Assembly (NCBI GenBank): GCA_006844635.1
Contig: SPJO01000028.1
Location: 1-9,449 of the forward strand
Length of the DNA stretch: 9,449 nucleotides
DNA from: Methylophilaceae bacterium
GTDB taxonomy: Bacteria > Pseudomonadota > Gammaproteobacteria > Burkholderiales > Methylophilaceae
Reading direction: 5' to 3'
The notes beneath the pieces were generated by a model. It ran no database searches. It was given only the letters and a program-made list of their open reading frames with translations, and was not told the origin of the DNA. Made by a program: the position numbers and the translations under genes. Below, in pieces: positions 6,801 through 9,449 of the stretch. Position 1 is the stretch's first letter; the number at the start of each line of letters is the position of its first letter.

Positions 6801-6809
6801 TGATACAAT
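6801..6809 (+). promoter_or_regulatory. Extended -10 promoter candidate for gmk
   Basis: TGATACAAT is an extended -10 element with one mismatch, 37 to 45 bases ahead of the gmk GTG; no good -35 is seen. The 13 bases from 6801 to 6813 are identical to those before yicC (974-986), and both are followed by GCAAT within one base. This would allow gmk, rpoZ and spoT to be expressed independently of the iron-responsive block upstream. Confidence 0.5.
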
Positions 6810-6845
6810 TATCGCAATCAATAATTCATTAGGAATCATGCGCTC

Positions 6846-7460
6846 GTGAATCAACCAGGCCATCTATTTATTATTACTGCCGCTTCTGGCGCAGGTAAAA
6901 CCAGCCTAGTAAAATCTGTGCTCGCTGCAGATGAGCAGGTAAAACTGTCGATATCACATACCACGCGGCCACCAAGACCAGGTGAAGAAAATGGCGTGCA
7001 TTATCACTTTGTAGAAGAAGAAGCATTTTTAGCGATTTTGTCAGAGGGTGGGTTTATCGAGAGTGCACAAGTGCATAGCGCAAGATACGGCACATCGCAA
7101 ACGGGCGTGAATGATGCGTTAGCAGCAGGCAACGATGTGATTCTTGAAATTGATTGGCAAGGTGCGCAACAAATCAAGAAATTATATCCAGAAGCGACTA
7201 GTATTTTTATTGTGCCGCCATCATTAGAAGTACTCGCAGAGCGGCTAAAAAACAGGGCGCAAGACAGTGAAGAGGTGATCGCGAAGCGTTTGGCCGTTGC
7301 GCGTGAAGAGATGCGCCATGTGGTTGAGTTTGATTATGTTACAATTAACGATAAATTTGATGATGCTTTGCAAGACCTGATTGCGATTATTCGAACGCAA
7401 CGTCTTAAAACAGCCACACAATTGAAGCGCCATGAAGCGCTCATTCAAACACTGACATAA
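6846..7460 (+). CDS. gmk: Guanylate kinase
   Basis: Guanylate kinase converts GMP and ATP to GDP and ADP in the cytoplasm and is essential for GTP supply. The 204-residue protein has the P-loop ASGAGKTS (13-20), the GMP-binding segment SISHTTRPPRPGE (35-47) with the following NGVHYHF, and the EIDWQGAQQI core segment (about 100-109). The lid-type RLKNRAQDSEEVIAKRL region follows. Length is normal. The start is a GTG at 6846 with an AGGA about 11 bases upstream; the ATG at 6838 is in another frame. It is followed 19 bases later by rpoZ, then spoT, linking guanine nucleotide supply, RNA polymerase and (p)ppGpp in one transcription unit, an arrangement seen in many proteobacteria. Confidence 0.97.
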   Translation: MNQPGHLFIITAASGAGKTSLVKSVLAADEQVKLSISHTTRPPRPGEENGVHYHFVEEEAFLAILSEGGFIESAQVHSARYGTSQTGVNDALAAGNDVILEIDWQGAQQIKKLYPEATSIFIVPPSLEVLAERLKNRAQDSEEVIAKRLAVAREEMRHVVEFDYVTINDKFDDALQDLIAIIRTQRLKTATQLKRHEALIQTLT

Positions 7461-7479
7461 AGATTAAAAGGATTACCCC

Positions 7480-7683
7480 ATGGCACGTATTACTGTTGAT
7501 GATTGCTTAAACAATATTCCAAACCGATTCCAATTGACGCTAGTGGCTGCTTTACGCGCGCGTCAAATCTCTAATGGCTCTGATCCATTAGTGAGTATGC
7601 ATGGTTCACGCGATAAGCCAACAGTCATCGCTTTGCGTGAAATTGCTGCGGGTAAAGTGGGTTTAGAGCTTTTAAATAGTTAG
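7480..7683 (+). CDS. rpoZ: RNA polymerase omega subunit
   Basis: Omega is the small subunit that helps assemble RNA polymerase by binding the beta' subunit and, in proteobacteria, forms part of a ppGpp-binding site. The 67-residue sequence begins MARITVDDCLNNIPNRF, contains LTLVAALRARQIS and ends with KPTVIALREIAAGKVG, all typical of the family. It is slightly short compared with the 91-residue E. coli protein but normal for betaproteobacteria, which often lack the long tail. A strong AAAGGA ribosome-binding site precedes the ATG. It lies between gmk and spoT with gaps of 19 and 15 bases. Confidence 0.97.
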   Translation: MARITVDDCLNNIPNRFQLTLVAALRARQISNGSDPLVSMHGSRDKPTVIALREIAAGKVGLELLNS

Positions 7684-7698
7684 ACAGTTGTAACCCGT

Positions 7699-9420
7699 AT
7701 GTCTAAAACCGCTAAAAAACCTTCAGCGGAATCATTCAAGCCGGCAGAACCTTCTTTGCTGCCGGCAGATAGCGAAAACTCAGAACTCACCATATTACTC
7801 AAAGCCTACTTGTCTCAAGATGAGATTGAGCAAGTTTGGGATGCGTATCGCTTTAGTGCGAAAGCGCATGAAGGGCAAATACGTAAATCTGGTGAACCGT
7901 ATATCACGCACCCCGTTGCTGTTGCTTGTATTCTAGCCAAACTACACTTGGATGTTCCAACGCTGCTGGCAGCGTTATTGCATGATGTGGTTGAAGATAC
8001 GGGTGTGCCCATCACCGAATTAACAGAGCGCTATGGTGAACAAGTGGCAGAGTTAGTCGAAGGGCTGACAAAGCTGGACAAAATTGAGCTGCAAACGGCA
8101 GTGCAAGCACAAGCAGAGAATGTGCGTAAGATGTTGTTGGCGATGAGCCAAGATGTGCGCGTTATTTTGGTTAAGCTCGCAGATCGCTTGCACAATATGC
8201 AGACATTGGGTGTCATGAAGCCCGCGAAACAAAAGCGTATTTCACGCGAGACACTCGATATTTATGCACCGATTGCTAATCGCTTAGGCCTTAATGTGGT
8301 TTACCAAGAGTTGGAAGACTTAAGCTTCAGCTATATTTATCCTAATCGTTATCAGGTGATTCAAAAGGCTGTAAAAACCGCGCGCGGTAACCGTAAAGAA
8401 GTGATTTCTAAAATCTTGAAGTCCATTGAGGGGCAGCTTGCGGAAGCCGAGATTGGCGCAGAAATTGAAGGTCGAGAAAAGCATCTTTATAGTATTTATA
8501 AAAAAATGGTGGCAAAAACGCTGAAGCTTTCCCAAGTCAGTGATATCTATGGTTTTCGGGTTTTGGTGCAAGATACGCCGACTTGCTACCTAACATTAGG
8601 TAGCTTACATAGTTTATATAAACCCATTCCAGGCAAGTTTAAAGATTATATTGCTATTCCTAAAGTGAATGGCTATCAATCATTGCATACCACTTTATTT
8701 GGCCCTTTTGGTACGCCGATTGAGGTGCAAATTAGAAGTACAGCGATGCATAATATTGCCCAAGCTGGGGTGGCAGCACATTGGCTCTATAAAACAACAG
8801 ATGCGCACTTAACGCAGTTGCAGCAACAAACGCATCAATGGCTACAGCGGTTGGTAGAAATTCAAACTGAAAGTGATGATAGTCACGAGTTCCTAGAGCA
8901 CTTTAAAATCGATTTATTCCCTGATGAGGTTTATGTTTTTACCCCAAAAGGCAATATCTTGGCACTACCAAAAGGCTCGACAGCCGTTGATTTTGCTTAC
9001 GCAGTACATACGGATGTTGGGAATTGTTGTGTGGCTGTGAAAATTAATCATGAGCTCGCGCCATTACGATCAGTCATGCGAAATGGTGATCATGTTGAAA
9101 TCATTACTTCTGCCATGGCGAAGCCTAATCCAGCTTGGCTGAATTATGTGGTTACAGGTAAAGCGCGTTCTCATTTAAGACATTACTTAAAAACCATCAA
9201 GGTGGCTGAGTCTGCGCAGCTAGGGCAACGCATGTTGAATATTGCTTTAAGAGCGCTACATGTAGAGCCGACTGATATTACCGATAAGCAGTGGACGAAA
9301 ATCATGAGCGATTATGGCGCGAAAGATAAGTCAGAGATTTTAGCGGATATTGGTCTAGGTAAACGCGTCAGCTTGATGGTGGCCCATCAGTTATTAGCCA
9401 TTGTGCACGAAGAAGAATGA
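7699..9420 (+). CDS. spoT: Bifunctional (p)ppGpp synthetase/hydrolase, lacks C-terminal ACT region as written
   Basis: RelA/SpoT-type enzyme that makes and degrades the alarmone (p)ppGpp in the cytoplasm. Domains in order: an HD hydrolase domain with H71 and HDVVEDT (95-101) and the ADRLHNM motif (161-167), indicating an active hydrolase; a synthetase domain with YGFRVLV (284-290), PGKFKDYIAIPK (311-322), NGYQSLHT (324-331) and EVQIR (342-346); a TGS domain (about 403-470); and a helical region ending in IGLGKRVSLMVAHQLL. The KFKD charge pattern corresponds to the bifunctional SpoT/Rel type, not the RelA type. The frame stops at codon 574, whereas E. coli SpoT is 702 residues and continues with a Cys-containing regulatory region and an ACT domain. 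The stop overlaps an ATG in another frame (ATGA, 9417-9420), so either the gene is frameshifted or split, or the sequence has an error. No good ribosome-binding site precedes the start. Confidence 0.93.
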   Translation: MSKTAKKPSAESFKPAEPSLLPADSENSELTILLKAYLSQDEIEQVWDAYRFSAKAHEGQIRKSGEPYITHPVAVACILAKLHLDVPTLLAALLHDVVEDTGVPITELTERYGEQVAELVEGLTKLDKIELQTAVQAQAENVRKMLLAMSQDVRVILVKLADRLHNMQTLGVMKPAKQKRISRETLDIYAPIANRLGLNVVYQELEDLSFSYIYPNRYQVIQKAVKTARGNRKEVISKILKSIEGQLAEAEIGAEIEGREKHLYSIYKKMVAKTLKLSQVSDIYGFRVLVQDTPTCYLTLGSLHSLYKPIPGKFKDYIAIPKVNGYQSLHTTLFGPFGTPIEVQIRSTAMHNIAQAGVAAHWLYKTTDAHLTQLQQQTHQWLQRLVEIQTESDDSHEFLEHFKIDLFPDEVYVFTPKGNILALPKGSTAVDFAYAVHTDVGNCCVAVKINHELAPLRSVMRNGDHVEIITSAMAKPNPAWLNYVVTGKARSHLRHYLKTIKVAESAQLGQRMLNIALRALHVEPTDITDKQWTKIMSDYGAKDKSEILADIGLGKRVSLMVAHQLLAIVHEEE

Positions 9421-9449
9421 CCAGTCCGAATGCACAAAAGTCATTCGAT
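9417..9449 (+). CDS. Possible continuation of spoT or next ORF, runs off window
   Basis: An ATG overlaps the spoT stop as ATGA and its frame reads MTSPNAQKSFD for eleven codons to the window edge. The piece resembles the polar linker that in other SpoT proteins precedes the regulatory region, so it may be the displaced C-terminal part of spoT. All three forward frames are open over these few bases, so openness proves nothing. A separate coupled gene is equally possible. Confidence 0.25.
   Translation, partial: MTSPNAQKSFD

Noticed and set aside
974..6813. The two 13-base copies as attachment-site repeats of a mobile element
   Set aside because: They enclose yicC as well as the block, both sit at promoter positions, and there is no integrase or transposase in between.
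6838..6840. ATG just before gmk as the start codon
   Set aside because: It is out of frame with gmk; the in-frame GTG at 6846 gives the correct N-terminus.

Overview
The window looks like chromosomal DNA of a moderately AT-rich Gram-negative proteobacterium, most likely a betaproteobacterium. I infer this from the housekeeping set yicC, gmk, rpoZ and a bifunctional RelA/SpoT gene, with a Ser/Thr kinase divergent from yicC, which I recall from Betaproteobacteria such as Methylophilaceae. The exact taxon is inference. I see no tRNA, rRNA, CRISPR array, transposase or integrase.

Layout. A Ser/Thr protein kinase on the minus strand (1-902) runs off the left edge, so its C-terminus is missing. 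A 129-base divergent region leads to yicC (1032-1898), which encodes an endoribonuclease-family protein. Six plus-strand genes follow in a tight block (2037-6761): a small PepSY-type membrane protein, a cysteine-containing outer-membrane barrel of an uncharacterised family, a Tat-exported FMN-binding protein, an ApbE flavin transferase, a four-helix membrane protein with haem-ligand-like histidines, and an OprD-like porin. Housekeeping genes resume with gmk (6846-7460), rpoZ (7480-7683) and spoT (7699-9420). As written, spoT stops before the usual C-terminal regulatory ACT region.

The block at 2037-6761 is the notable part. Its promoter has near-consensus -35 and -10 boxes with a 17-base spacer, and a 14/19 match to the Fur box overlies the spacer and the -10. 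Gene spacings of 32, 37, 27, -1 and 1 bases suggest one transcript. The contents fit a flavin-based electron-transfer route from the inner membrane to the periplasm, with two outer-membrane barrels. Iron control suggests ferric reduction or iron-chelate handling. Two details stand out. ApbE has no signal peptide and an in-frame stop lies just upstream of its start, while its presumed substrate has a twin-arginine leader; together these suggest that FMN is attached in the cytoplasm before folded export. The block also sits between yicC and gmk, genes often found close together, so it looks like an accessory insertion. gmk has its own extended -10 promoter sharing an exact 13-base sequence with the yicC promoter, so it would not depend on the iron-regulated transcript.
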